Of a DNA stretch of 64,000 bases, positions 11,707 through 23,283 are shown in pieces. The notes beneath the pieces were generated by a model. That model worked only from the letters and a program-made list of their open reading frames with translations, was not told the origin of the DNA and ran no database searches. The position numbers were made by a program, and so were the translations under genes. Source of the DNA: Anodontia alba (Eukaryota > Mollusca > Bivalvia > Lucinida > Lucinidae); contig OZ024821.1 of assembly GCA_964016985.1 (NCBI GenBank), positions 19,428,855 to 19,492,854 on the forward strand. The letters run 5' to 3'. Each line of letters starts with the position of its first letter. Within the stretch, counting starts at the first letter, position 1.

Positions 11707-13118
11707 TTGTTTACTTCTGTGCTTCCGTCTGGCTCATTCGAGTTTGGAACACAAGCTCAAGGGCAGAACAATGGCTGGGGACCAAATGTTGAAACAGAAG
11801 CCAAATTAACTATCATGGTAAGTGATGCATTTTGTTTCATGTTGATATGTCTGGTAAATGAAGACCAATACATATTTATTTGCATATACACACTAAATTG
11901 TAGCCGTTCCTAGGTATCTCAATATTTATTTTACCTTTGAAAATCATTTCTAGACTATCTAAAATATATTACAGCTCGTTACAAAACGAAAAGGCTAAAT
12001 GCAAACGTAACGTGGCAAACTGCATTATGGTCAGTTTAAACAATTAATCATTTATCCTTTTCTTTACTTGCACTGACCTATATTAGGAACGATAGTGCTC
12101 GTTCACCGTCTTTGGTTTGACTTATCATATTCTTGCTAGTGATTTCTCTGTCCTCTTATATCTGTATATCTGAACGTACACTACAATGCTCGTTTCTATT
12201 TCATCCTGGTTGTCACCTTTTATGTAACATTGCAATTAACATTTTCTACTCTGTATTTTGTTGTGGTCATGCACTGATGTGTATCGTACTAGGAACAAAA
12301 TCTGTTAATTTGCTTCTCTGCCACACTCTGTTAGTTTGCGCCTCTGCCAGGTCAAAGATGAAGTAGTTTACACCTATTCATGCCATGTTTAAACCCCGCA
12401 ATAGGTTTTATTGCGAACTGTTCAAGTACAATAACATTGCTATATTTCTTTTATGTTCATCGATTTTATGTTCCTGCGTGTCTTATGTTAACATCTATGC
12501 TCCTATGTCACACTTTAGTAATTAATCTCTCCAATGAAATGCGTTTTGATTTTCCTGTATTATTTCGTTACTACTTTTAATCTAAATTTAGGAGGCAGGT
12601 ATACAGTTTCAAGGCAGACAACATTGTCATTTTTGTCTCCCTTTTGAAAAGGATCTACTCTAAACGGAAAGAATTTGCTCCCCTTTCTTTTTAATGTGGA
12701 CCCCTTTACAGAAGGGGCATGGTATGCAGGAATGCAAAAGGGAAGCCAAAAATTGTCTCCCTAGTAATAAATGGCGAATAAGCCACCAAGTGTATCCGGT
12801 CCCCTTTAATGAGTAGATCATTTCGTTGTTTTTTACTTCTTTTTTTATGGTTTTCAGAGGTATGAAGGAGGAAGATATGAAGAATTCAGTTCGAACGAAT
12901 TACTTCAAAGCCAACGTTGCATATATCATAGTACCTACTTTGAAGCATATGGGACCATTACATACTTAGGCTATACATATACGCTTTCTAATCAGATTTT
13001 GTATAATACGCTTTTTTTCAAATAATTGAAGCCATTACTTGCAGGATATAAGAATCTCAGTAAATATAATAGAAGCAGTCAATATCTGCCTTATGAAGAA
13101 TGTATGAAGCTGATGTTG
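11707..13118 (+). CDS. Candidate exons of an unidentified host gene (partial)
   Basis: Three candidate exons lie in order. The first (11707-11817, 37 codons, containing FEFGTQAQGQNNGWGPNVE) ends in phase 0 at a strong donor, ATG|GTAAGTG. The second starts at 12858 after TTTTTATGGTTTTCAG, also phase 0, and reads RYEGGRYEEFSSNELLQSQ and onward to a stop near 13024. The third (13045-13118) lies between an acceptor ATTACTTGCAG and a weaker donor TTG|GTAAAT. Exon 2 either terminates the protein or uses a weak donor I cannot place. I do not recognise the family; the short Greek-key-like RYEGGRYEEF stretch is not enough to call one. First exon and stop are unresolved. Confidence 0.35.
11821..12625. 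other. Unassigned AT-rich stretch (putative intron of the preceding candidate)
   Basis: Short frames on the plus strand are rich in Cys and Ser codons and show no family resemblance. I see no repeat family or splice-bounded exon here. Confidence 0.35.
12626..12815. repeat. Interspersed repeat of the CCTTCTGAAAAGG type
   Basis: Shared with 39535-39715: 'tttgaaaaggatctactctaaa', 'gaatttgctccccttt', 'cccctttacagaaggggcatgg', 'gcaggaatgcaaaagggaag', closing 'ccggtcccctttaa'. Confidence 0.65.
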
Positions 13119-13184
13119 GTAAATTTAAAACTTCCATCATTTGTTTTAGGGGCGGCAACTCTGTCAAAATATTTAAGCTTCCTT

Positions 13185-13325
13185 CTGAACAGGGGTCCTA
13201 TGTAAAAGAAAAGAAAGTGCTCCTATTGGGAGTAAATTCTTTCCTTTTAGAAATATTTCTTGGGAGCATTTTTTTTCTTTTTGGAGTAGACCCTTTACAG
13301 AAATGACATGTATACAGGAAGCAAG
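13185..13325. repeat. Interspersed repeat of the CCTTCTGAAAAGG type, rearranged
   Basis: It contains 'cttctgaacaggggtcctatg', 'gggagtaaattctttccttttag' and 'gaccctttacagaaatgacatg' with an internal inverted arrangement of the 'tcctttta' segment. Confidence 0.5.
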
Positions 13326-13344
13326 CAGAAACAAATGATGATTA

Positions 13345-13770
13345 TGTTCAGAACTTGCCATAATCGCAGATCGCCGTGTTCCTCCGATGTCGAGAGGAAG
13401 AGCGAATGAATAGGAACATACACATACATTACATACAGCAAAAGGTATAAACCAGCGAACAAACTCCCTCTTTCCAACATTATGGGCTCACAAAGCTTGA
13501 TAGTACAAGACAAAGCAACAAGCATGATGGAATAAAAATAAATCTGACGCAGGGCCTACAAAGGAAAACAAAGAACGTACAAAGTAATACAAAGAACTAC
13601 CATGATCAGAACCACCGCCTCTGAACGCCCAACGGTTAAAAATAACAGTGGTGATTGCCAAAGGTTCCGATATTAATTTCATCCTATGTTCTAGCACTAT
13701 TCATAATACACACAAATGCCCTGTTCGTGTAAAAGCTTCGTAACTCAGTGTATCATCAAAGAAAAAAACA
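13345..13770 (-). repeat. Diverged relative of the Penelope-like 3' region (type 4)
   Basis: Landmarks in order on the minus strand: 'cttgccataatcgcag' end, 'gagaggaagagcg', 'aaccaccgcctctgaacg', 'aatacacacaaatgcc', 'taactcagtgtatcatcaaag'. The last three correspond to 'accaccgccttagaac', 'acaaatgctcccaactcagt' and 'aatgcatcaaag' of copy B. Confidence 0.5.
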
Positions 13771-14034
13771 ACAACAAAAAACAATTCCATCAATTACAGC
13801 TATTGAAGATGAAACAGAGATAAGATGCAGGACAAAGCAATATATAAACTGGCAGCCAAAGCAAAAGAGAACCACTAGTTAATCAACGATGGGCCACGCC
13901 AAGGACATAGTATGAGGTACCTATCCACTAAAGTAAGATTTGGGCCAGGATTTACATTGCAACGAAAAAGACAAGCATAACTGTAAACCACGGCTTCTAC
14001 TTCTACACAGTCCAAGTACATGCGCAGTTATCAA
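13771..14034. other. Unassigned stretch between Penelope-related pieces
   Basis: It contains a 'gaaccactagttaatcaacgatgggccacgccaaggacata' track matching the 'gttgaaccacggcgggccaagccaaagacatat' segment of copies A-C, so it is probably the continuation of type 4. Confidence 0.45.
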
Positions 14035-14402
14035 TTGTACTAAGAAAAGTTAATAAGTGAACTCAGAAACTGATACAATCAGATCTACATCAAGCCCCAA
14101 CAACAAAGGGAAAGACAGACAAATACAATTAAGCAGCCACAAAATGAACAGATGGCAAGCAGAATTGCCACCTCTGTCCCAAAAAGGTCTGTACTCTGTT
14201 ATCCAAACTTACATGAATATATCTTAAACTATATAATTGTCAAAAGAAGAACATAAGAAAGTGAAACACTACATAACAATTAACAAAAAAGTACTACAAT
14301 GGAAGCACCGCCTTGGAAAGGTCAGTAATGAAATACTAATATTGCGGAGCTTAAGCTAGCTTTACGGGATCCTCAACCTCGCCTTCGCTTTCCATAGTCG
14401 TG
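14035..14402 (-). repeat. Penelope-related 3' region (type 5)
   Basis: Its reverse complement aligns over almost its whole length with 48597-48978 (landmarks CTTAAGCTAG, GATCC, the CTGACC..TTCC.AGGCGGT segment, GAAACACTACATAACA, AAGCAGCCAC). The motif 'accgcctt.gaa.ggtcagta' is shared with copies A-C, showing a distant relationship. Confidence 0.65.
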
Positions 14403-14785
14403 AAAAAAAAAAAAAGGAGGTCTTCCACATCCTGCCTCAGACAAGAGTTCGTCAGGGAATGTCTATAAATAGCTTAGCCAATAGTAGTGCTAATCCATCG
14501 TAATCAGGTACACGTGACCAATATGGCAGAAGGGTTGTTGTTTTGATTTCGGTGGTCTCAAAATGGTGTTAATGTGACTTTTTAGCGATATGTTTGAGGT
14601 ATTCAGAGAACGTAGATCTCTAAATGACGGATTATTTGTTTGAACAATTGTAAGTTGGTCGATCTTTTGTCTTAAAGTCAGAAATATACAAACTTTAATT
14701 GGTTGATGAAATATATATAGTGCATATAGGTGTGAGTACGTCATCATGCTATTGTTAAACGTGTAACTATTATAATTTTTACGTG
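14403..14785. other. Unassigned stretch with a poly-A tract
   Basis: An A-run at about 14402-14415 is followed by sequence without a convincing exon or repeat. The 85-residue minus-strand frame here has no recognisable domain. Confidence 0.35.
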
Positions 14786-14870
14786 GTTTCCACTTCCTCT
14801 TGGGGTCTGGGAAGGGCTGCGGTTTGTGATTGTGGCACTCCCTGGACTTTTCTCTTACCTTTTTTACTAT
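14786..14870 (+). repeat. Terminal 85 bp of the Penelope-like 3' region
   Basis: It is nearly identical to the last 85 bases of copy C (from CCTCTTGGGGTCTGGGAAGG to CTCTTACCTTTT), so it is an extremely 5'-truncated insertion. Confidence 0.8.
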
Positions 14871-14871
14871 T

Positions 14872-15325
14872 ACAAGGGGGATAACCTACGTCATAGCAAA
14901 CAATGAAAAAGACTATAGATTTTTGCGAAAAGGGCTGTTCAAATAGTTTAGTCGTTTTTATTATTATTTTCTTTGTTTTGATGAAAATCAGAATAGGCTC
15001 AGAGTATGTACCAAGGATTAAAATAATTATATTTGCAGATTTTATGTACTACAGTATTGTTATCGTTGCGGACACTCACGCACAAAATTTTGATAACCTT
15101 ATAAGTAAATAGTGCGCGAGTGTTCTCAACAATGACAATACGGTTATGCACCAAGTTAGCCAATATAATGCCTTGTTTCTTGCTACAATCTCAAGGCCTA
15201 TCCTGATTTTTGTCAGAACAACGAAGTGGAAATCGACAGCAACCTACCGATTTAAAAGGGTGCTTTTCACTATAACTTATAGTATGTTTCATTCTAATCT
15301 TTGACGTGGGATACACCCCTTGTAT
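14872..15325. mobile_element. Full-length ACAAGGGG-ended MITE
   Basis: Terminal inverted repeats: left TACAAGGGGGATAACCTACG, right GACGTGGGATACACCCCTTG read from the inside. Subterminal inverted segments AAAAGACTATAGATTTTTGC / CACTATAACTTATAG and AAAGGGC / GGGTGCTTTT also pair. The 69-residue frame inside is not similar to any transposase I know. Partial copies lie at 245-425 and 3050-3192. Confidence 0.75.
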
Positions 15326-15445
15326 TAAACCTTTTAAAAGTACAGTTGATGCTCAAAAGTGATGATTCATAAATCTCTAGTAAAAACATCAGCAGGAAGT
15401 GGCAGTTAAAAGAGAGAACTTCAATCTCCTGAAGTTGAATCGGAA

Positions 15446-16550
15446 ATGAAGAAGAATAAATACGGTTCAGTGCCGTCCGAATCAGAACTGGACATCTCTG
15501 CTGCATTAGACTATTCTATGACCGTGCCTAAGGAACCTACTTCATTATCAGACGTGGCTACTGCTTCTTTTCATGACACTTTAGCTGTATTGGCTCATAT
15601 ACCTGAGTTAGCTCAACAGATGTATTCAGAGGCACTTCCAAGTCAATCGCATATTACAATTTCACCATCGGAAAATGACCGTGCCTAAGGAACCTACTTC
15701 ATTATCAGACGTGGCTACTGCTTCTTTTCATGACACTTTAGCTGTATTGGCTCATATACCTGAGTTAGCTCAACAGATGTATTCAGAGGCACTTCCAAGT
15801 CAATCGCATATTACAATTTCACCATCGGAAAAGATGCAAATTATCACAAATTCTTAAGGACACAACTGGAGGAGAAAACATTAACCTGGTTGACACTGTA
15901 ACGCAAGGTATGATAGTTGGGCTACAGGACCGCATATCTTCTCTTGAGTCAAGGGACCATGATCTTTCGTAGAAGAACACAAATCTGAGCAAACAGGTTA
16001 CATCACTTGAACAACAGGTTGAACAGGCGGAGCAATACAGTCGTAGAAATGCTAAAGCATCTCTGGAATACAAGAACAGGCGGGTGAAGTCACTGACGAT
16101 TTGGTAATGTTCATTGCTTCAGCTACTGGTTCTTCTATTCAGTTACATGATATTGATAGAAGGCATCAGACTGGAGACCCTAAGAAGGCCCGAGCAAGAC
16201 CATGGGTCATTATAGTTAAAATTGCCACATATCGCAGTCGACAAATTTTTTATAAGTATCGTACAGCATTGAAAGATACCGGCTATTAAGGCTTGTTTGT
16301 AAATGAGAACCTTATAAAAACGCGTAGTGTTTTATTATATGAGGCCAGAAAGCTGTCCAAGATTGATTATCTTATGGGTGCTTGGACCTCTGATGGTACT
16401 GTTTAGGTTAATGACGATTCCGAGAATGTTCACTGCATAAGCTGTCTCTCCGACCTTGCAGCGTTTGAAGCACAAGTACCTCGGAATACATCAGGCTCGT
16501 CAGCACAATCCAAAACATCTAGAGCTGCTCGTGTTTTCCTGTCAAAATGA
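15446..16550 (+). pseudogene. LINE ORF1-type protein, broken
   Basis: The translation, read across frameshifts, shows a leader of about 80 residues and a coiled-coil stretch near 15930-16040 (SKQVTSLEQQVEQAEQYSRRN). An RRM-like part follows: SIASATGSSIQLHDIDRRHQ and RPWVIIVKIATYRSR near 16110-16240, then TALKDTGY, VNENL and the SKIDYLMGAWTSDGTV block near 16290-16400. This order (coiled coil, RRM-like fold, C-terminal block) is that of ORF1 proteins of L1-like non-LTR retrotransposons in aquatic invertebrates. Stops occur at about 15969, 16107 and 16404, and a 157-bp duplication shifts the frame. No reverse transcriptase follows. Confidence 0.65.
15518..15831 (+). repeat. Perfect 157-bp tandem duplication
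   Basis: 15518-15674 and 15675-15831 are identical by eye. 157 is not a multiple of three, so the duplication breaks the ORF1-type frame. Confidence 0.95.
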
Positions 16551-16860
16551 GCCGTCTTCGTCTACGTAACGCAAACTACATAATCACGCTTTCTGTGGTT
16601 TCTAATGAACATTGTTTTAGGCAGATACTGTAAAAACTTACCTTGAAACAGTTCGACTGATATACCACATCTACATATGGACAAATATACCGTTACAAGA
16701 GTATTTTCGTTGATTATTAAGTCTCTTTAGGTGTTCCACGTTATATTGGTATTAAGCGCTTGAAACGTGCAGTTGGCCAGGGATGGTCATGTGTAGTCAG
16801 TAAATTTCTGTCTATCCATCAAGTTGCAAGGCTCTGGCTACATTAGTTTTAAAGATATTT
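16551..16860. other. Unassigned stretch
   Basis: No exon or repeat is recognised between the ORF1-type pseudogene and the 155-bp array. Confidence 0.35.
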
Positions 16861-17735
16861 TGCTGAAAAGGTAAACTTGCCCTTATTTACAAAGGGATAT
16901 ACGTGTAACTCATGAAGCATTTTTTTCAGAATTTATTCAGAAGTCAAGCAACTAATCTAATTATCATTAGCAATCAAATCATATAGTATCAAAGCTCTAG
17001 CTCCAACGTGTGTTAGCTTGTTTGCTGACAAGGTAAAAATGCCCCAATTTACAAAGGGCCAAAACTCGTGAAGTATTTTTCAAAATATATTCAAAAGTTA
17101 ATCAAGTCATCTGCTCATCACTACCAATCTATTCATCAAGTTATGAGGCTCAAGCTTCAACAATTTTTGAAAATGTTTTGCTGACAAGGGAAAAATGCCC
17201 AAATTTACAAAGGGTTACTACTCATAAAGTATTTTTGTAAAATTTATTCAAAAGTTAATCAGGTAATTTACTCATCATCACCAATCAATTTACCAAGTTT
17301 CAAGGCTCTAGCTGCAACAGTTTTTGAGCTATTTGCTGACAAGGTAAAAATGCCCAAAATTACAAAGGGCCATAACTCATGAAGTATTTTTTAAAATATT
17401 ATTCAAAAGTTAATCTGGTAGTCTACTCAACACTACCAATCTATTCATCGAGTTTCAACGCTCTAGCTTCAATAGTTGTAGATATTTTGCTGACATGATT
17501 TTATCCATATTTTTCAAAAGGTCAAAATTCAAGATTCGAGAAAAAATATGTGAGAGCTATTTTTCACTAGGAATCCATATAAGAATTTCAAAACAGTAGC
17601 ATGCACATTCCTAAATTTATCCTATGCATCAAACAGAGGGACGGAGGGACGGACAAACGAACAGAAGTGTGGACACATGGACAACCTAGAAGCAATATGC
17701 CCTTCCAGCTTCTCCGAAGTTGAGGGCATAAACAC
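16861..17735 (+). repeat. 155-bp tandem array (about 4 units) with hairpin tail
   Basis: The segment 'gctgacaaggtaaaaatgccc' recurs at about 16861, 17024, 17180, 17334 and 17489, each followed by 'tttacaaaggg..ataactcatgaagtattttt' and 'caagtt.caaggctctagct'. The tail has GGACGGAGGGACGGAC-type sequence and ends in a hairpin ATGCCCTTCC...GAAGTTGAGGGCAT. This head-array-tail layout resembles the elements at 17822 and 56427. Confidence 0.8.
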
Positions 17736-17821
17736 TTTTAGGTAGAATTGGCCTGTCCTGAATGACTGATGCTAGGAATCATGCGTTTACTTCCTTCCTT
17801 CTTCCTCAGACCGCATTGTGA

Positions 17822-20800
17822 AACAAGAGGGCCAAGATGACCCTGTATCGCACACCTGATTACCAGGCAAGTTTTGAGTCAGTTGGCCTTTCAGTTCAAG
17901 AGAAGACGTTCAATATAGATTTTTCAAGGTGGTGGCCATCTTGAATTTCCTATCAGAATGTTTAGCTACTTTTGAGCTACAAGTCACCCTGATACTTCCT
18001 AGCAAGTGTTTAATGAATTGGCCTTACTATTCAGAAGAAGTTTAAAATAGATTTTCAAGCTGGCGACTGTGGCGGCCAAATTGGATTTCCGATGCTTCCT
18101 ACCAAGTTTCAAATCAAATGGCCATTCATTTCAGGAGAAGAAGAGAAAAATAGATTTTCAAGATGGCGGCCATGACTGCCATCCTGGATTTCCTATCAGA
18201 ATGATTTTAGATACTTTTGATCTACAAGTCACCTTGATACTTCCAATGAAGTTTCCAGTCAATTGGCCTTTTGGTTCAGGATAAAAAAAAGTTCAAAATA
18301 GTTTTCTAAATGGCTGCTAGGGCGACCATCTTGGATTTCTGATCAGAATGATTTTAGATGTTTTTGGTCTACAAGTCAGCCTGATACTTCCTATCAAGTG
18401 TTGAGTGAATTGGCCTAACTATTCAGAAGAAGTTTAAAATAGATTTTCAAGCTGGCGATTTCCTATCAGAACAAATTTAGCTAGTTTTGATCTACAAGTC
18501 ACCCAGATACTTCCTACCGTGTTTCGAGTAAATTGGCCTTTCGAATCTGAAGAAGAAGTGCAAAACGGATTTCTAAAAAAGCGGCCATGGCGGCCATCTT
18601 GGATTTCCGATCGGAACCATTTTAGCTATGTTTGCTCTACAAGTCACCCCGATGCTTCCTACCAAGTTTCAAGTCAGTTGGCCGTTCATTTTAGGAGAAG
18701 AGGAGAAAAATAGATTTTCGAGATGGCGGCCATGACTGCCATCTTGGATTTTCGATTGGAACGACTTTAGTCATTTTGATCTACAAGTCACCCCGATGCT
18801 TCCTACCAAGTTTCAAGTCAGTTGGCCTTTCGGTTCAGGAAAAGAAACGAAAAATAGATTTTCAAGATGGCAGCCATGGCTGCCCTCTTGGATTTCCACT
18901 CGGAACGATTTTAGCTTCTATTAGTCTACAGGTCACCCTTATGCTTCCAACGAAGTTTCAAGTCAATCGACCTTTTGGTTCAGGAGAAGAAGCGAAAAAT
19001 TTGTTTTTCAAGATGACAATCACGGCGGCCATCTTGGATATCCTATTGGAACGATTTTAGCTATTTTGATTCACATGTCACCCCGATGCCTCCTACAAAG
19101 TTTTAAATCAATTGGCCTTTTGGTTCAGAAGAAGAAGCGAAAAATAAATTTTCAAGTTGGCCGATGGCGGCCATGTGGATTTCCGATCGGAACGATTTTA
19201 GCTATTTTTGATCTACAAATCACCCCGATGCTTCCTACCGTTTCAAGTCATTTAGCCTTTCCGTTTAGGAGAAGAAGCAAAAAAATTGATTTTCATGATC
19301 GTGGCCATGTCGGCCATCTTAGATTTACAATCGGAACAATTTCAGCTACTTTTGATCTATAAGTCACCCTGATGCTTCCTACCAAGTTTCAAGTCAAGTG
19401 GCCTTTTGGAACAGTAGAAGAAGCGAAAAATATATTTTCAAGCTGGTCGCCACGGCAACCATTTTGGATTTCCTAACGGAACGATTTTAGCCTTTTTTTT
19501 ATCTACAAGTCACCCCGATGCTTCCTACCAAGTTTCAACTGGCCTTTCGATTGAGGAGAAGAAGCGAAAACTAGATTTTCAAGATGGCCGCCATGACGGC
19601 CATTTGGGATTCCGATAGGAACTATTTTAGCTATTTTTGATCTACTAGTCACCCCGATGCTTCCTACCTAGCTTCAAGTCAATTGGTCTTTTGGTAAAGG
19701 AGAAGCGAAAAATAGATTTTCAAGATGGTGGCCATAGCGGCCATCTTGGATTTCCGATCGAAACGATCTTCGCTGTTTTTTTATCTAGAAGTCACCCAGA
19801 TGTTTCCTACCGAGTTTCAAGTCAATTGGCCTTTTTGTTCAGAAGAAGCGAAAACTGATTTCAAGCCTTCTTGGATTTCCGATCGGAACAATTTTAGCCA
19901 TTTTTGATCTACAAGTCACCCCAATGTTTACTACCAAGCTCCAAGTCAATGGGCCTTTTGGTCCAGGAGAAGAAGCGAAGTAGATTTTCAAGCCATTTTG
20001 GATTTCAGATCGGAAAGATTTTAGCCATTTTCGATCTACAAGTCATCCCGATTCTTCCTATCAAGTTACAAGTCAATTGGCCTTTCGGTTCAGGAGAATA
20101 AGTGAAAAACAGATTTTCAAAATGGCCGGCGGCGGCCATCTTGACATTTACGATCGGAACAATTTTAGCTGTTTTAACCTACAAGTCACCCAGATGCTTC
20201 CTACCAAGTTTCAAGTCAATTGGCCTTTCGGTTCAGGAGAAGAAGTGAACAAGCAAATTCCATGGGGAATTTATGTCCCCCGCCTTATTTTTATTTGACG
20301 TGTTAAAAATGGGTAAGTTAACCAGAGGACCATTGGTCCTGTATCACTTACCTAAGTATTGAAGCAGAAAACCAGTGATAAAAAATAATTTCAGGATTCT
20401 GAAAAAAAACATATGCATATCTTCAGACCATCCTTTAAGCACCTGTAAAGTTTCAAAAGAATCGGCTTAAAACTGTGGTAGGAGTTACGGTTCTGTAGTA
20501 TTAGAACTCAAAAAATGTCTAAGTTAAAAATGCGTAAAAAGTGAAAAAAAATTATTTCAGGATTCCAAAAAAATCCACATGCATATCTTTAGGCCATCCT
20601 AAAAGCCCATGTAAAGTTTCAAAAGGATGGGCCAAAAACTGTGGGAGGAGTTAAAGGGACAAGGAACCTACTCCCTATACACTTCTGTAATATTAGAACT
20701 CAAAAAATGTCTAAGTTAAAAATGCGGAAAAAGTAATAAAAAATTACTTCAGGATTCTGAAAAATCCACATGCATATCTTCACGCCATCCTAAAAGCCCA

Positions 20801-21760
20801 TGTAAGTTTCAAAAGGATCCGCCAAAAACTGTGGGAGGAGTTAAGGGGACAAGGTACCTGCTCCCTATAGACTTCTGTAATATTAGAACTAAAAAATATC
20901 TAAGTTCAAAATGTGTAAAAAGTGATAAAAAATAATTTCAGGATTCTGAAAAAAACACATGCATATCTTCAGGCCATCCTTAAAGCACCTGTAAAGTTTC
21001 AAAGGATTGGCTTAAAACTGTGGTAGGAGTTACGGGGACAAGGTACCTGCTCCCTATACACTTCTGTAATATTAGAACTCAAAAAATGTCTAAGTTAAAA
21101 ATGCAGAAAAAGTAATAAAAAATTATTTCAGGATTCTGAAAAATCCACATGCATATCTTCAGGCCATCCTAAAAGCCCATGTAAAGTTTCAAAAGGATCC
21201 GCCAAAAACTGTGGGAGGAGTTAAGGGGACAAGGTACCTACTCCCTATAGACTTCTGTAATATCAGAATTCAAAAAATGGCTAAGTTCAAAATGTGTGAA
21301 AAGTAATAAAAAATAATTTAAGGATTCTGAAAAAACCACATGCATATTTTCAGACCATCCTAAAAACACCTGTAAAGTTTCAAAAGGATCGGACAAAAAC
21401 TGTGGGAGGAGTTAAGGAGACAAAGTACCTACTAAAAATTTGGAACCATGCACCACGCACTACGCACCACGCACCACGCCCCACGGAGAGCCAAAAACAG
21501 TGTCCCTCCGCTTTTCTACGAAAAGGCGGGGGACAAAAATAGATTTTCAAGATATTCGATTTCCGATTTTTGATCTACAAGTCAAAAATTCTTCCTACCA
21601 AGTTTCCAGTCAATTGGTCCAGGGGTGTAGAAGGAGTAGGCTTTTAAAGCAAATTGTTGACGCCGCGCGACGGACGACGCACGACGCACGCGGGACGACG
21701 GACATTGACCGATAACAATAGCTCACCTTCATCACTTCTTAGGTGTGGTAAGCTAAAAAA
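17822..21760 (+). mobile_element. Tandem-repeat-cored element with a nested second element
   Basis: Head: AGAGGGCCAAGATGACCCTG then TATCGCACACCTGA. Core: about 16 units of roughly 145 bp (17870-20260), each with GATCTACAAGTCACCC, CTTCCTACCAAGTTTCAAG, TCAATTGGCCTTT, TTCAGGAGAAGAAGCGAAAA and GATTTTCAAGATGGCGGCC. Tail (21660-21760): ACGACGCACGACGCAC-type sequence, ATTGACCGAT, then an inverted repeat AGCTCACCT/AGGTGTGGTAAGCT. The head and tail recur around other arrays. The layout resembles bivalve tandem-cored nonautonomous elements of the pearl/Helitron-derived type; a Helitron origin is inference. The core is interrupted by another element at 20269-21537. Confidence 0.7.
20269..21537 (+). mobile_element. 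Nested tandem-repeat element with TGTCCCCCGCC inverted ends
   Basis: Ends: left TGTCCCCCGCCTTATTTTT, right AAAAGGCGGGGGACA. Inside is a head AGAGGACCATTGGTCCTGTA, then five to six units of about 190 bp (AGAACTCAAAAAATGTCTAA, TTTCAGGATTCTGAAAAA, CACATGCATATCTTCAGGCC, AACTGTGGGAGGAGTTA), then a run of CACCACGCACTACGC-type repeats. The 145-bp array units of the host element lie on both sides. Confidence 0.7.
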
Positions 21761-22069
21761 CAATATTTCGGTTTGAAGTATAATTAAGTTTTATAAAAAG
21801 TGAAAATTTAAAACCAGAAGGAACACAGGCAGAAAGTAATTGTTATGCCAAACATAAGGCTGGCTGTTTCACTGGGTTGTCTCAAACTTGCATGATAAGA
21901 TCTTTGAGGTCTGCCTATCTCTGTCCTCTATATGCTTTTTCTTGCTTCAACTGTTCTGAATATAAGGATGTAAGGGACAATATGCAAGCATAAGAATTAA
22001 AATCTTAATCTCCATCTCCTTCAACCTTCAATTTTATTGTGTAATCATACTAATAAAATGCGAGAGTGT

Positions 22070-22132
<63 letters not shown>

Positions 22133-23068
22133 CCTGATACTTTCCCTGGGGCTTCAAGGTAAATTGTAACAGAGTTTAGAATGTCTATAAAGGATTGTTT
22201 CCAATAAGATCCACTTGGTAGCTTTTCCGCCACTTTTCAAAGGGAAGCAATTTTGTGACTTCCTGTGTGTTTTTCTGCAAGCCTTCTTGACAGGGTCTAC
22301 ACAAATAGGAAATCATTTGCTAACACGAGGAGCAACTTATTTCTTTTTAAAGTAGATCAGAAGGGATTTTTTAAGTTTTAAAATTAAGTTTGTCAGAGTA
22401 GCCTCCCCTCCCCTGAACGTGTATCCATTTCCCTTTAACTTGCTTACGCTAACGTTCGCGAGCATACAAACTATGTCAGATCAGGTAATAGTATTCATCT
22501 AATACTTTCAACCCAGCAGACCACAACAGATGCATTAGCAAACGTTGCATTTACAGCTGTGGAAACATCAAAAATCAAAGATGGAAAGCTAGACTGTAAA
22601 CACACTCAGGGATGAAAGCATAAGGCGAGTGGAATACACATCCACGAAAAGCGTTTTTGGACCTGAAGTGTATTTTTATACACATTTACATGGTCATGAA
22701 GAATTTAGGAGTTGACGAACAAATAAGTATGAAACTTCTCTTGTATTTCTCATTCCACACCGCCACCACCTCCCCCTCCCCTCCCCCAACACACACACCT
22801 CCAGCATACGAGTGTTTGAAGGGGAATGCATATGCTTGATATCTTTTCGCCATGTTTTAAAAAAAAAACCTACATTGTGTGACTTCCTATTTCCTTTCTT
22901 GTATTCCAAGATCCTTTCAAAAAGGAATCTATTCTAAAAGGAAATAATTTGCTCCCAAGGGAGAAAAATCTTCCCTTTTAGAACAGATTTACTTTCAAAA
23001 TGGACGCAAAACAACTGACAGAGTTCTCTCACTTGAAAATGTAGCCGTTCTACTTAAATAGTCAGAGT
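21761..23068. other. Intergenic/3' flank of the CDIPT-like gene
   Basis: It contains a (TA)n microsatellite at 22072-22131 and two copies of the interspersed CCTTCTGAAAAGG-type repeat (about 22230-22375 and 22905-23000). It presumably includes the 3' UTR of the CDIPT-like gene just below 23069; I could not place a convincing minus-strand AATAAA within the first 300 bases. Confidence 0.45.
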
Positions 23069-23283
23069 CTAATGCTGATGATCATGATATTTCATGGTTC
23101 CATTCTGTTGTGTCACAGGCGGGTTGGTTCCCTGATCTGTTCTGTTATTGTAGTCTTTGCAAGCGATACTCCTGAACGCAGAAACCAGCATTAGTACGTT
23201 AATCATCGTCCGTGTGATTGACCACGGTCCACTCAGGAAGGCTAGAAGCTTGATAATTCCAACCGATACTCCAAATGCCGACA
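23069..23283 (-). CDS. CDIPT: CDIPT-like exon 6 (last coding exon)
   Basis: The acceptor CCTTTTATTTCAG joins in phase 1 to complete Leu168. Seventy further residues follow: a membrane segment VSVGIIKLLAFLSGPW, the ITRTMINVLMLVSAF helix, then a polar tail rich in Asn, Gln and His. The TAG stop is at 23069-23071. Confidence 0.92.
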
